This document shows, one piece after another, positions 1-7,195 of a DNA stretch of 59,361 nt. Each line of letters begins with the position of its first letter. Position 1 is the stretch's first letter. The translations under genes were made by a program, and so were the position numbers. The stretch is from a virus, in the IMG/VR virus record IMGVR_UViG_3300010391_000134, positions 1 through 59,361 of that record, one strand, 5' to 3'. Below the pieces are notes generated by a model, which was not told where the DNA came from, searched no databases, and saw nothing but the letters and a program-made list of their open reading frames with translations.

Positions 1-441
1 GGGCCCGTCATCCGGTAGTACGTTGTAGAACATCCGCACCGCCTCTGTCGGCTTCCCATCGACGACCGCAACGAACGTGATGGATCGCAACAGCATCTTC
101 GCTTGCTCGATGCGAAACTGCGCAGCTGCGATCGAATCACGCCACTCGAAATAGCTATAAAACGACGGCGACGACCGGCGAGCCTTCGCCGCCGCCCCAA
201 CGACATCTTCAGGAGCACACTTACCACCGTGCTCCTGCATCAGGACGTAGACGACTGGCCCGAGCGTTCGGGCCAGTCGTCGCGAGATGCGCCGCGTATC
301 GGCGCTATCGAAGTACCCGGGCCCGAGTGTATCTCGGGACCCGGATACCGTGTTCCCCGTCTTGCGTTTTCTCCGCTGCGGCATACGCTTGCTCGCGGCT
401 ATGTGCCGCAGCGCCTTCGCGGAGAACTGATTGGTGACCAT
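1..441 (-). CDS. Conserved phage protein, 3' end cut by window edge
   Basis: The frame is open from an ATG at 441 to base 1 with no stop, so the C-terminus lies outside the window. At least 147 residues are encoded. The middle part (residues about 84-125) holds a Phe-Tyr-rich stretch with a WRDSIAAAQFRIEQAKMLLR helix. It resembles an uncharacterised phage family in which a W-D-S-x-AA-x-x-(Y/F)-R-x-x-QA-x-x-L(I/L)R pattern is conserved. No function is known to me. The first 15 or so residues come from a segment that duplicates part of the upstream gene, and the start codon lies inside that duplicated DNA. No convincing Shine-Dalgarno precedes it, so a later start is possible (ATG near 384). 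It is the last visible gene of the leftward operon. Confidence 0.6.
   Translation of the reverse strand, partial: MVTNQFSAKALRHIAASKRMPQRRKRKTGNTVSGSRDTLGPGYFDSADTRRISRRLARTLGPVVYVLMQEHGGKCAPEDVVGAAAKARRSSPSFYSYFEWRDSIAAAQFRIEQAKMLLRSITFVAVVDGKPTEAVRMFYNVLPDDGP
251..280. repeat. 13-bp perfect inverted repeat inside a coding region
   Basis: Arms at 251-263 (ACGACTGGCCCGA) and 268-280 are perfect reverse complements around a 4-base loop (GCGT). A second, weaker hairpin follows at about 311-341. No T-run follows on either strand, so it is not an ordinary intrinsic terminator. Confidence 0.6.
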
Positions 442-448
442 GTCGACA
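404..448. repeat. 45-bp imperfect direct repeat, copy 1
   Basis: It matches 980-1024 at 42 of 45 positions, with mismatches at 411, 438 and 441. Both copies are read in the same minus-strand frame and encode a TNQFSAKA stretch. In this copy the change at 441 turns a GTG codon into the ATG used as the start of the leftmost gene. Confidence 0.75.
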
Positions 449-459
449 GCCCGGTGTTG

Positions 460-1194
460 TTACGCTGCGGCACGCGCCTGCTCGCGGCTCACCTGCCACG
501 TGCCGTAGATGCCCTTGTGCGGCGGACGCCACTCCCCGATCCCCACACCAAAACCCGCCATCTCCGCCAGGTTGACGAGCATCTCGAGCGAGATCACACG
601 CCGATTGAAGGTGATCGGCACCTGGAGCCGCCAGTCCACGAAGGCGGAGCGGAAGCGGATGCTCGTCGTCCCCTTGTGGCGGACGTAGTCCTGGCGCATG
701 TGCGGGATTGCGGGCCTCCCGGTGTGCTGATCCAGAAACGGAATGAGCACCGTGTAGATCTGTACTGCCCGGAGGATCTTCGCCGGGAAGAAGCGATCGA
801 GATCGCCCGCGGCGGTCGCCATCGCCAGCTTCACCCCGATCGAGCTGAAGCCGAAGATCCCATCGCTCAAGTCCTTCTTGGTCGGCGCCTTGATGAGGTA
901 CATCGACGCCATGTACTCCTCGTAGGGATTGCGAGCCTCCTTGCCGACACCAGGTACCTTCATCTGCGCATCGAGAATCTGCCGCATCGCCTTCGCGGAG
1001 AACTGATTGGTGATCACGTCGACACCCTCACGGCCATCGAGGGTGATCACCACATTCCCGAGATCCATCTTCGGGATCTTCACCGGCGTCAGAAGATCGA
1101 CGCTCTGCATCGTCTTGAGAAGATCCTTCTCTGTGACCGATGTGGATGCCTCGATCCCTTCTCCGGCCCCTTCTTCCTTCCTGTGTTTCGCCAT
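460..1194 (-). CDS. Conserved hypothetical phage protein, 244 aa
   Basis: The ATG at 1194 is preceded by an AAGGGAGGG Shine-Dalgarno. It is a soluble protein of 244 residues with an acidic, charged N-terminus. The C-terminal half has a conserved-looking pattern ending FGVGIGEWRPPHKGIYGTW (residues about 216-235). I recall similar ends in uncharacterised proteins of uncultivated tailed phages, but I cannot name a function. It is the first gene after a 104-base gap that carries a TTGACA promoter-like element, so it may be transcribed separately from the overlapping genes upstream. Its internal segment at residues about 57-71 is duplicated at the head of the next gene. Confidence 0.75.
   Translation of the reverse strand: MAKHRKEEGAGEGIEASTSVTEKDLLKTMQSVDLLTPVKIPKMDLGNVVITLDGREGVDVITNQFSAKAMRQILDAQMKVPGVGKEARNPYEEYMASMYLIKAPTKKDLSDGIFGFSSIGVKLAMATAAGDLDRFFPAKILRAVQIYTVLIPFLDQHTGRPAIPHMRQDYVRHKGTTSIRFRSAFVDWRLQVPITFNRRVISLEMLVNLAEMAGFGVGIGEWRPPHKGIYGTWQVSREQARAAA
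980..1024. repeat. 45-bp imperfect direct repeat, copy 2
   Basis: This copy lies in the middle of the 244-aa gene and is the likely donor of the 404-448 copy, because here the sequence is an internal part of a longer conserved protein. Confidence 0.75.
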
Positions 1195-1249
1195 CTACTG
1201 CCCTCCCTTTGGGTTGAGTGGAGTATCTCAATGACACTCACGGATGCGT

Positions 1250-1277
1250 CGTACGCTATTCCGCGTACACGTGTCAA
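1250..1277 (-). promoter_or_regulatory. Promoter with internal palindrome (P1)
   Basis: Reading leftward from 1277: TTGACA, then CGT, then GTACGC, six bases, GCGTAC and G. The hexamers GTACGC and GCGTAC form a perfect 6-bp palindrome between the -35 box and the likely -10 (TACGAC at 1253-1248, 18-base spacer). The same arrangement recurs at 21954-21982. It lies in the only sizeable gap of this part of the leftward operon, upstream of the 244-aa gene. A regulator binding the palindrome would block or activate the promoter. Confidence 0.5.
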
Positions 1278-1298
1278 GCCCCCCCGCCGCTGCCCAAA

Positions 1299-1754
1299 TC
1301 AGTGTGTCGTCGCATCTCCTCGCGCCGCCAGTACGGCTGCGGCAGCACTGTCCGTTGCCGCGGCCGATCTGCTCACCTCCTGGACCATCTTGCTGACGCT
1401 GACCTCGAAGAGCCGCTGGAAACCTCGATCGTTCCAGCACGACGCCTCCTTATTCGCGCGCGACAGCAGGGCCGCCGCAACCAGCGCGTTGTAGCCAAGC
1501 GTCCCCGCGGTCCCGAGGCTCAGGACCATCCGGATAACGCAATCCGCCGGCAGCGGCGTCGGCTGTGCGGTGAGATCCCGTAGCGCCACGATCGTCGCGT
1601 CGACGAACGTGTGGAGTGCCTCGCGGAGCTCCGACTCCGACATGGGCACCCCGCGAGACATCAACGCCTCGTATGCTTCCCGCACCCCCCAACGTGTAGC
1701 GCCCGAGAGCGCCATCATCACGGCCGTCGCCCTGTGGGCTTCCTCGTCGGTCAC
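1299..1754 (-). CDS. Hypothetical protein, 151 aa
   Basis: The start ATG at 1754 overlaps the stop of the upstream gene (ATGA), so translation is probably coupled. The protein is alpha-helical and alanine-rich in its C-terminal third, with two cysteines and no signal peptide. I do not recognise a family. It ends the run of overlapping genes before the P1 gap. Confidence 0.65.
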   Translation of the reverse strand: MTDEEAHRATAVMMALSGATRWGVREAYEALMSRGVPMSESELREALHTFVDATIVALRDLTAQPTPLPADCVIRMVLSLGTAGTLGYNALVAAALLSRANKEASCWNDRGFQRLFEVSVSKMVQEVSRSAAATDSAAAAVLAARGDATTH

Positions 1755-2053
1755 TGATTCACCACCCGCCCATCGGGAATCGGGATCCGCGCGAGAATCT
1801 CCCGCAACATCCGCGCGTGCTGCCGATTCCGCGCGAACGCTGTCGTCGCAGCCGTGTTGCCTTGCTTCTCGTCCGCTTGTCTCGCCAACAGGAACGCCAT
1901 CACAACCTGCTGCTCGGCGTCGCTGTGGATCACGCCCGTCTCGTGCGAGACCGCCTCGGGCTCGACTTCGCGGAGTTCGCGTTTGTAGATCTGCAGATTC
2001 TTCGTGAAGCCCCGGAAGTCGAAGTGCCGGATATCCCGGACGGGACGGCGCAC
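1751..2053 (-). CDS. Hypothetical protein, 100 aa
   Basis: It starts with GTG at 2053, three bases after the upstream stop. The protein is small, basic at the N-terminus and helical afterwards, with no recognised domain. It is placed by tight packing in the leftward operon. Confidence 0.6.
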   Translation of the reverse strand: MRRPVRDIRHFDFRGFTKNLQIYKRELREVEPEAVSHETGVIHSDAEQQVVMAFLLARQADEKQGNTAATTAFARNRQHARMLREILARIPIPDGRVVNQ

Positions 2054-2056
2054 TAC

Positions 2057-2569
2057 TTACCGATCCGTGCCCTGGAGTTGCTGCTTGACGCGACGAATCT
2101 CGGCCCCGAACGCCTCGAGCTGCTCGCGCTGTTCTGTGAGGGTATCCGACACCTGAAAACTCGACCAGGTATCGAGACGGAACTTCAGGCCGGTGAAGAC
2201 CGCATGCGCACGCGACGCATCCATCTCGATCGGATGGTACTTGCTCCGACGCCAGCCGCGTTTGTCCTTCCCGTCATCGACTTTTTTGAAGCAGAGATCG
2301 TGAATCACCTTGACCGCGATCTTGTCGAGTTCCATGACAAGGCTTCTCGGCTCGCGAGAGCGACCAGGCGGCTCGCCGGGCCCACTCGGCGGAGGCGGGC
2401 CCCCTCCGCCCCTCGACGTCGTCTCGCCGACCGCCCGGACGGAACCTCCCGGAATGCTTCGCAAGGTACGAGCACCTTTGGCACGCCGCGTCCGTGTTGG
2501 ATGGGCTTTTGGTAGCACGGGTGGTGCGGGTGGATCGCCTCCTGGCTGCTGTGTATCGTCGGTACTCAT
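2057..2569 (-). CDS. Hypothetical protein, proline-rich linker plus helical C-terminus, 170 aa
   Basis: The ATG at 2569 is chosen because it overlaps the stop of the upstream gene (ATGA). Residues 1-75 are low-complexity (Pro, Gly, Arg). Residues 80-170 form a compact region rich in Lys, Trp and Asp that ends in a predicted helix. I do not recognise the family. Confidence 0.6.
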   Translation of the reverse strand: MSTDDTQQPGGDPPAPPVLPKAHPTRTRRAKGARTLRSIPGGSVRAVGETTSRGGGGPPPPSGPGEPPGRSREPRSLVMELDKIAVKVIHDLCFKKVDDGKDKRGWRRSKYHPIEMDASRAHAVFTGLKFRLDTWSSFQVSDTLTEQREQLEAFGAEIRRVKQQLQGTDR

Positions 2570-2757
2570 GACTCCTCCGTGTGTTCTTTTTCTACCCATT
2601 CCATGAGGCCCACAATCCCGCCGATGTGCCCGGCGAGACCCGGGCGGATGACGATCGCCAGCGCCTCGGCGTCCCACTGCTGCTTGCATTCGTCGAAGGC
2701 CTCCGAGAGCTCCTTCACGGCCCGCACGAACCGAGACGTCCGCCAACCGTCACTCAC
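2566..2757 (-). CDS. Small acidic protein, 63 aa
   Basis: The only start that fits the neighbours is GTG at 2757, which overlaps the upstream stop in a GTGA arrangement two codons long. The protein is helical, with one Cys and an AIVIRPGLAGHIGGIVGLME stretch of moderate hydrophobicity. Function unknown. Confidence 0.55.
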   Translation of the reverse strand: MSDGWRTSRFVRAVKELSEAFDECKQQWDAEALAIVIRPGLAGHIGGIVGLMEWVEKEHTEES

Positions 2758-3118
2758 GTCGCCTCCGTGACGCCTTCTGTGACCGTGGCTGCACGCGCCA
2801 TGCCTGAAGCGCCTCGAGCGGCCCGAGGATCCCGACGAGCGACCGGCGGAGCGACGCCGGATCGATCTCGAGACGCTCGCAAATCGCGACGTACGAGAAC
2901 TGGTGATCCTCCTCGGCCGACAGCACCCACCGCGCGGCGTCGGCGCGTGCACGTGTCGGCTTCCGATAGCGCAGCAGGAGTAACGCATCCTGCAAGATCG
3001 CGAGCTTCAGCCGATCGGCCGGTAAGACCGTCCTGTGTGCATCGTCGTAGTAGTCGTTGCCGCCGAGATGCGCGGTTAGGAGCGACCAGCGATCCTTGCC
3101 CAACGCTGCTCGCCCCAC
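2750..3118 (-). CDS. Conserved small phage protein (helical, DP motif), 122 aa
   Basis: The GTG at 3118 has a GGAGG Shine-Dalgarno. Residues 35-95 contain a series of helices followed by FSYVAICERLEIDPASLRR. This pattern (aromatic, C-x-x-L, x-(I/L)-DP, RR) is known to me from many unannotated phage proteins. The next gene carries a diverged copy, so the two look paralogous. The helical pattern would suit a DNA-binding or adaptor role, but that is a guess. Confidence 0.65.
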   Translation of the reverse strand: MGRAALGKDRWSLLTAHLGGNDYYDDAHRTVLPADRLKLAILQDALLLLRYRKPTRARADAARWVLSAEEDHQFSYVAICERLEIDPASLRRSLVGILGPLEALQAWRVQPRSQKASRRRRE

Positions 3119-3136
3119 TGCGCCTCCACATTGCCC

Positions 3137-3760
3137 TTAGTCTCCATACCCCGGGACGGAGTACAAGCCCGACGAGACGCGCCGCAGCGGATAGCGGCCG
3201 AGCCGCGTCGCCTGCGCGAAGCGGAACGTGCCCCGCGGGAGAGACGTCATCCGCGAATGAGGACTTTCGCGATGAATCCTCGCCCAGTCCGCAAAGAGCG
3301 TCGCCCTCGCCGGCGTGAGGATGCTCCAGCGACTCCCCTGCTCACGCCGCAACAAGCTCTGCATCTCACAGGGCAGGCTGCGTACCGTCCTGGGTTGCTC
3401 GATCTGGTAGACGCCATCGAGCGCCTCAAGGCGATGACGGACGAGGCGCCGTACCCAGTCCGGATCGAGATCGAGCACGCTACAGCACCAGAGAAAGCCA
3501 CACACACGCATCGCAAATGGATCGTAGAAGAGAAACCAAACATCCTCGCCGGCGTCCTCGAGATCGCAAGCCGTCGTCGCCCCATCGACCGCAGCCATGT
3601 ACAGCGCCTCCGCCCACTGCAAATGCGGACTGAGCCCGCGAGCCGATCGACGTTGCTCCGGCAGGAGCACGTCGGGCGCCAGCGCCGCATAGTCCTCCTT
3701 GTCGAGCTGCTCGTGCACCGCCCAGGGCCCTGCAACGATCGCCTGGTGTCCGCCCCTCAT
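3137..3760 (-). CDS. Hypothetical protein related to its downstream neighbour, 207 aa
   Basis: The ATG at 3760 overlaps the upstream stop (ATGA). Residues about 48-110 include a VCGFLWCCSVLDLDPDWVRR pattern similar in layout to the neighbouring 122-aa protein. This suggests a duplicated domain inside a longer protein. The C-terminal 90 residues are basic. No known function. Confidence 0.6.
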   Translation of the reverse strand: MRGGHQAIVAGPWAVHEQLDKEDYAALAPDVLLPEQRRSARGLSPHLQWAEALYMAAVDGATTACDLEDAGEDVWFLFYDPFAMRVCGFLWCCSVLDLDPDWVRRLVRHRLEALDGVYQIEQPRTVRSLPCEMQSLLRREQGSRWSILTPARATLFADWARIHRESPHSRMTSLPRGTFRFAQATRLGRYPLRRVSSGLYSVPGYGD

Positions 3761-4356
3761 CGCTCTCCGTGCCCCTCCCTCTCCCGTGCCTCCACGTGCA
3801 CCGGGAGCGCGTCACGTCCCTGATCCGCTTGCACCTCGCCACACCGCCCCCGCGTCGCGCCGTGGCCCTTCCAGTGCCAGAGACGTTCCAGCATGCGGCC
3901 GTCGTCCTGGTACTCCTCCTTGTGCACGCGCCACGAGGCGACATCCTGGCCGCAGCCGGCGCACCGATAGGGAATGTTGGGCAACGCCGCCGCATGCGAG
4001 CGATCCTTCCCACGCCGATTGTAACCCGGATCGTATTCGAGCGCCCCGATCTGACGGCCATACAGGACCATCGACTGCAACTTCGTCGTCACGGCGGCGC
4101 TGCGGAAGAAGACGCTTTGCGTCCCGTCATGACGGCGGAGCCACCCCTGCACGGTGCAGGTGTTGAGGCCCAAGCGCGCCGCGAACTGCCTGCAGCTCAA
4201 CCGCATCAAGAGCCGCAAGGCCCGCAGCTCCCCGACGGTGCAGACGCTCACCGAGATGCCAGCGCGCGCGGAGCACTCCTCGGTTACGCCGAACTGTTTC
4301 CGCATCTGATCGGACATCTGCCGCGATGGGAGATGCGGGTTTGGCTTGGACGTCAC
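3757..4356 (-). CDS. HTH plus zinc-ribbon DNA-binding protein, 199 aa
   Basis: It starts with GTG at 4356, just after the upstream stop. Residues about 42-75 fit an XRE-like helix-turn-helix: LRALRLLMRLSCRQFAARLG, then a turn, then a recognition helix ending GWLRR. Residues 130-170 carry CAGC and further Cys/His residues that could bind zinc. It is likely a transcriptional regulator of a phage operon. The target is unknown and I would not call it the CI-type repressor. Confidence 0.6.
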   Translation of the reverse strand: MTSKPNPHLPSRQMSDQMRKQFGVTEECSARAGISVSVCTVGELRALRLLMRLSCRQFAARLGLNTCTVQGWLRRHDGTQSVFFRSAAVTTKLQSMVLYGRQIGALEYDPGYNRRGKDRSHAAALPNIPYRCAGCGQDVASWRVHKEEYQDDGRMLERLWHWKGHGATRGRCGEVQADQGRDALPVHVEAREREGHGER

Positions 4357-4359
4357 GGT

Positions 4360-5034
4360 CTAGAGAACTCCCGGCATCGGCTCGACCGCGAAGTCCGACT
4401 GCATCCCGTAGGCCGATTGGTCGACCTCGACCGTGATGTACGCCTTGTAGAGCCCCGCCTCGCGGCGCACACGTCGCGGAATGGCGATCAGGGCCGTTCC
4501 GTCCCGGTGGAGACACCGGCGCGGCGACACCCATTGCCTGCCGCTCGGGCCGTAGACGATCAGCGTGGCGTGCGCCCGATCGCTTGGCGGTACGCCTCCT
4601 GCCTTCACGAGGATGTTGACGTGCGGCTCCAAGACGACCGGCAGCGGCGGAAACACCGTCGCGGTAACCGGCACCGTCCATGTGGCAGCATCCGCCCGCA
4701 CCTCGGGACAGCCGACGGCACTGGTGAAGCGACAGCCATGCGTGTCGTATTCGCAGCACACCGCAGGCGCGCTCGGCGCGGGACGATAGGCCGCCGCCGC
4801 ACGCATCCGCTTCCCGCACCGCGTGCGGCATCCCGCCACGGCATCGGCGTGCGCCGTAATACAGGTCTGCGCACAACGCACGGCGATGGCATCACCATCG
4901 TGTGAGGGCCACGTCCAGTGAACTCCTCTCCCTCCAGGTGGCAGCGGAAATGGATGGCGAGGGAGGCACCCCGCCAAGAGCGCTCCAACGGTCGCGCCGA
5001 GTAGCGCTCCGACGAAAACGAGATTCCTGTTCAT
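4360..5034 (-). CDS. Cysteine-rich outer-envelope lipoprotein, 224 aa
   Basis: The ATG at 5034 follows an AGGAGAGGAG Shine-Dalgarno. Residues 1-23 form a lipoprotein signal with a hydrophobic core and a LLAGC lipobox. The mature part begins with a proline-rich stretch, then several Cys pairs (around residues 55-115), then a beta-rich domain. Phage lipoproteins of this sort often sit in the host envelope, for example in superinfection exclusion or as outer spanins. It lies far from the lysis genes, so an exclusion or surface role is more likely. That role is inferred from context only. Confidence 0.65.
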   Translation of the reverse strand: MNRNLVFVGALLGATVGALLAGCLPRHPFPLPPGGRGVHWTWPSHDGDAIAVRCAQTCITAHADAVAGCRTRCGKRMRAAAAYRPAPSAPAVCCEYDTHGCRFTSAVGCPEVRADAATWTVPVTATVFPPLPVVLEPHVNILVKAGGVPPSDRAHATLIVYGPSGRQWVSPRRCLHRDGTALIAIPRRVRREAGLYKAYITVEVDQSAYGMQSDFAVEPMPGVL

Positions 5035-5157
5035 ATGCTGCTCCTCTCCTTGTGCCAATAATCGAGACAATGCGTCGTTAAGATCACCAGCGATGGAAGA
5101 ACCACTGTGCTCGCCAACAGGCCCCCAAAAGTACCTGACTGCCTCCCTGCTCATCAC

Positions 5158-5346
5158 TCAAGTCCTACAATGAGCGCAACGCCATTCCTGACGCACGGGA
5201 TCGTACCGAGTTTGTTTCGCTTCACAAACGGCACAGCGCGGTTTCGATCGCGGCATTCGACAAATATGCCCCGCATAATCGGGCGTACCGCAGTCAGCGC
5301 ACGGTTCAATGATTCTCCCGCGAATCGGGCGTTGCTCACTGCTCAT
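5158..5346 (-). CDS. Double zinc-knuckle protein, 62 aa
   Basis: The ATG at 5346 overlaps the upstream gene by 11 bases. The protein has three CxxC-type pairs: CADC, CAVC and CAHC, the last near the C-terminus. This is typical of small zinc-ribbon phage proteins. The following 123 bases (5035-5157) contain no gene I can support. Confidence 0.6.
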   Translation of the reverse strand: MSSEQRPIRGRIIEPCADCGTPDYAGHICRMPRSKPRCAVCEAKQTRYDPVRQEWRCAHCRT

Positions 5347-5575
5347 CACTCGGCTCCTTCTCCGGGGTGAGAGCGGCGCGGGCCTTTCGTATCCTCTGAG
5401 CGCACCGCTCGCAGACGCCGAACAGAGGACAGGAACAGGCGCTCGGCATTAGTAGATCTCGCAGTGCCTCTTCCAGCACCCGCACGCGCGCCTCGGCTCG
5501 ATCGCGTGCTTGCGCTATGATCACAAGCCCCGTTTGCATCTGGTCAGCGGTGAGCGCCTGACGGTCAGTCGGCAT
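5336..5575 (-). CDS. Small helical protein with RAALTPEK tail, 79 aa
   Basis: The protein has a predicted coiled-coil (residues 15-45, RVRVLEEALRDLL), a CxC-x5-C-x2-C cluster, then a C-terminal KARAALTPEK module. The LEEALR and RAALTPEK modules recur in the genes at 5565-6182 and 6498-6749. The gene overlaps both neighbours by 11 bases. Function unknown. Confidence 0.6.
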   Translation of the reverse strand: MPTDRQALTADQMQTGLVIIAQARDRAEARVRVLEEALRDLLMPSACSCPLFGVCERCAQRIRKARAALTPEKEPSDEQ

Positions 5576-6182
5576 CGACCTTCTCCGGGGTGAGGGCGGC
5601 GCGGATGTCCTGTAGAAGATTGAGAATGCTCATATCGGCCTGCAAATAGCGCTCAGGTCTGAGGAAGATTTCCACGCCTCGCAACGCCTCCTCCAAAAGC
5701 CGCACGCGCTCCGCGTAGTGGTGATGCGTCTTGGCTTCCTTGTCGTACGCGAGTTCCCAATTCCGCGCACACAGTTGGGCTCCGTCCACCTCGCTGCGGA
5801 GCTGTGAACACATCGCTACGGTTTCGTCACGACGCAAGGTCAGTGTCTCTACCTGCGCACGGAGGGCGTCGCGCTCGTTGGCTAGCTCGTGGCGTTTCAT
5901 GAACATCCGCTTGATCGCATCGGCAATCGGGAAGTGCCGGAAGTCAATCATGCACGCCGAGCACTGCATCTCGCCGTCGTCGCCGTAGAGCGGGATCGTC
6001 GTCCGATGGTGGCCGAGCCAGAGCTGTTTTACGACTGCACGATGCTCCTCGATGAGCTGGAGCACGTAGGTGGCAAGACTTGTCACGGCACGATCGAGAT
6101 CGAGACGCGAATCCCGTGATCGCAGGAACCTTGGATCGAGCCATTCCTGTGCGTCATTTCGCATCTTGACGTGCTCCGTCAT
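5565..6182 (-). CDS. Coiled-coil protein with RAALTPEK tail, 205 aa
   Basis: The ATG at 6182 lies inside a 38-bp direct repeat that also supplies the Shine-Dalgarno (GGAGGAACGG) and the first residues MTEH. A CSAC pair near residue 75 could bind metal. Residues 95-175 are strongly helical, and the C-terminus repeats the LEEALR and RAALTPEK modules of its neighbours. It is probably a member of a shuffled paralogous set. Function unknown. Confidence 0.6.
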   Translation of the reverse strand: MTEHVKMRNDAQEWLDPRFLRSRDSRLDLDRAVTSLATYVLQLIEEHRAVVKQLWLGHHRTTIPLYGDDGEMQCSACMIDFRHFPIADAIKRMFMKRHELANERDALRAQVETLTLRRDETVAMCSQLRSEVDGAQLCARNWELAYDKEAKTHHHYAERVRLLEEALRGVEIFLRPERYLQADMSILNLLQDIRAALTPEKVDAD

Positions 6183-6207
6183 TCCGTTCCTCCGATTCCC
6201 GGCGTCG
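6170..6207. repeat. 38-bp perfect direct repeat, copy 1
   Basis: Identical to 6737-6774. Each copy spans the last codons of one gene (ending in a PGIGGTE tail), a Shine-Dalgarno, the ATGA stop/start overlap and the first codons (MTEH) of the next gene. A degenerate third piece lies near 6911-6930. Confidence 0.85.
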
Positions 6208-6526
6208 ATGTCGGCTGCCCGCTCCTTGTGCTCACCCAGTCCGTCCCGCTCCGCTTCCAGCTTGCAGCTCGCACCCATTCGTAACATCCCCACAGGATGA
6301 GATCCCCTTTCGCGGCTGCGGCAATCGCGAAACAGTCCATGCACCAGGCGCCATCGTCCGTCCCGCGCACAAATGCCCAGAGTTCGTCAGAAACGTACCA
6401 CGGCAGGATGATCGTAGCGCCACAGCGGTGACAGAACTGGTCGAGCACCATTACCCTCGCCAACCACATCTTCACCTTTGCTCGCATCCAACCCACGTCA
6501 TCTAATCCCATCGCATTGTTCGGCAC
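6179..6526 (-). CDS. Small protein with two CxxC pairs, 115 aa
   Basis: GTG at 6526 is preferred because GGAGGG lies just upstream. ATG at 6511 is an alternative. CHRC near residue 32 and CMDC near residue 63 form a likely zinc-binding pair. The C-terminus carries the PGIGGTE tail encoded by the 38-bp repeat. Function unknown. Confidence 0.55.
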   Translation of the reverse strand: MPNNAMGLDDVGWMRAKVKMWLARVMVLDQFCHRCGATIILPWYVSDELWAFVRGTDDGAWCMDCFAIAAAAKGDLILWGCYEWVRAASWKRSGTDWVSTRSGQPTSTPGIGGTE

Positions 6527-6749
6527 CGATCCCTCCCCGCGTGAGGGCGGCACGAGCCTGTGCAATCAAAGCGAAAGCGTCAGGCATCTCCCAGAAGTCG
6601 GCGCGTTCGGCGGCTTCGAGCCAAGCCCGCAACGCCTCCTCCAGCTCTAGCACGCGGAACTGCGCCTTGATCCGCAACTCCAGTTCCTCGAGATACGCCG
6701 TATGTGCGTACGCGTAGGTCGCCTTGTTGGGACGCTCGTGCTCCGTCAT
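6498..6749 (-). CDS. Small coiled-coil protein, MTEH/RAALT module, 83 aa
   Basis: The start ATG at 6749 is supplied by the second 38-bp repeat. The protein carries the LEEALR and ARAALT modules shared with the genes at 5336 and 5565, so the three are paralogous or recombined. It overlaps the downstream GTG start by 29 bases. Function unknown. Confidence 0.6.
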   Translation of the reverse strand: MTEHERPNKATYAYAHTAYLEELELRIKAQFRVLELEEALRAWLEAAERADFWEMPDAFALIAQARAALTRGGIGAEQCDGIR

Positions 6750-6774
6750 TCCGTTCCTCCGATTCCCGGCGTCG
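6737..6774. repeat. 38-bp perfect direct repeat, copy 2
   Basis: Second copy of the module at 6170-6207, 567 bases away. It again joins a PGIGGTE-ending gene to an MTEH-starting gene. Confidence 0.85.
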
Positions 6775-7195
6775 GCCAGGATGTAGGTAGCGCGCATCCT
6801 GGAGTCGGAAAATCGTCGTCGTAGTGCAACAGGCGGCCATCAACCGACGTCGGACAGGGTGGAAGAGTGAGCGGCGTGCGAGTGCTCTGGGGAACTGGCA
6901 CGATCTCCACCCTTCCGATTCCCGGTGTCCGCTCGCAGTGCGTGCGCAGCTCCTCACACGCCGTATAGCCCACTGCATCGTCTGCGTAGTCCGTGGCGCA
7001 GTCCGTCGCCCCAGCGCAAAAGCCGCGCATTATAGCAGCAGACATGTAGGCTAGTGGCATTGGTGTTGGCTTGCAGTGCGTTGTGCCCTCCACACACGGC
7101 GGCTCGCGCAACGGCCTCTCGGGGGTATGCCCACCGCCAATCAGGAGGGCCACAATGAGCGTCGCGAGCACCAGCGTGTCGAGGAAGGCTCTCAC
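6746..7195 (-). CDS. Membrane-anchored or secreted Cys-rich protein, 149 aa
   Basis: GTG at 7195 overlaps the upstream stop (GTGA). Residues 3-20 form a hydrophobic N-terminal anchor or signal. The remainder has about seven cysteines and many prolines, consistent with an extracytoplasmic location. The C-terminal PGIGGTE tail comes from the 38-bp repeat. Function unknown. Confidence 0.6.
   Translation of the reverse strand: MRAFLDTLVLATLIVALLIGGGHTPERPLREPPCVEGTTHCKPTPMPLAYMSAAIMRGFCAGATDCATDYADDAVGYTACEELRTHCERTPGIGRVEIVPVPQSTRTPLTLPPCPTSVDGRLLHYDDDFPTPGCALPTSWPTPGIGGTE

Noticed and set aside
103-1494. 463-residue open frame on the plus strand at the left edge
   Set aside because: It covers the 244-aa gene and part of the edge gene in antisense, with Arg/Leu-biased composition and no gene context.
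3757-4356. Lysogeny repressor
   Set aside because: The protein has an HTH and a zinc-binding region but no peptidase-like dimerisation domain. It lies deep in a leftward operon, and no integrase or attachment site was seen.
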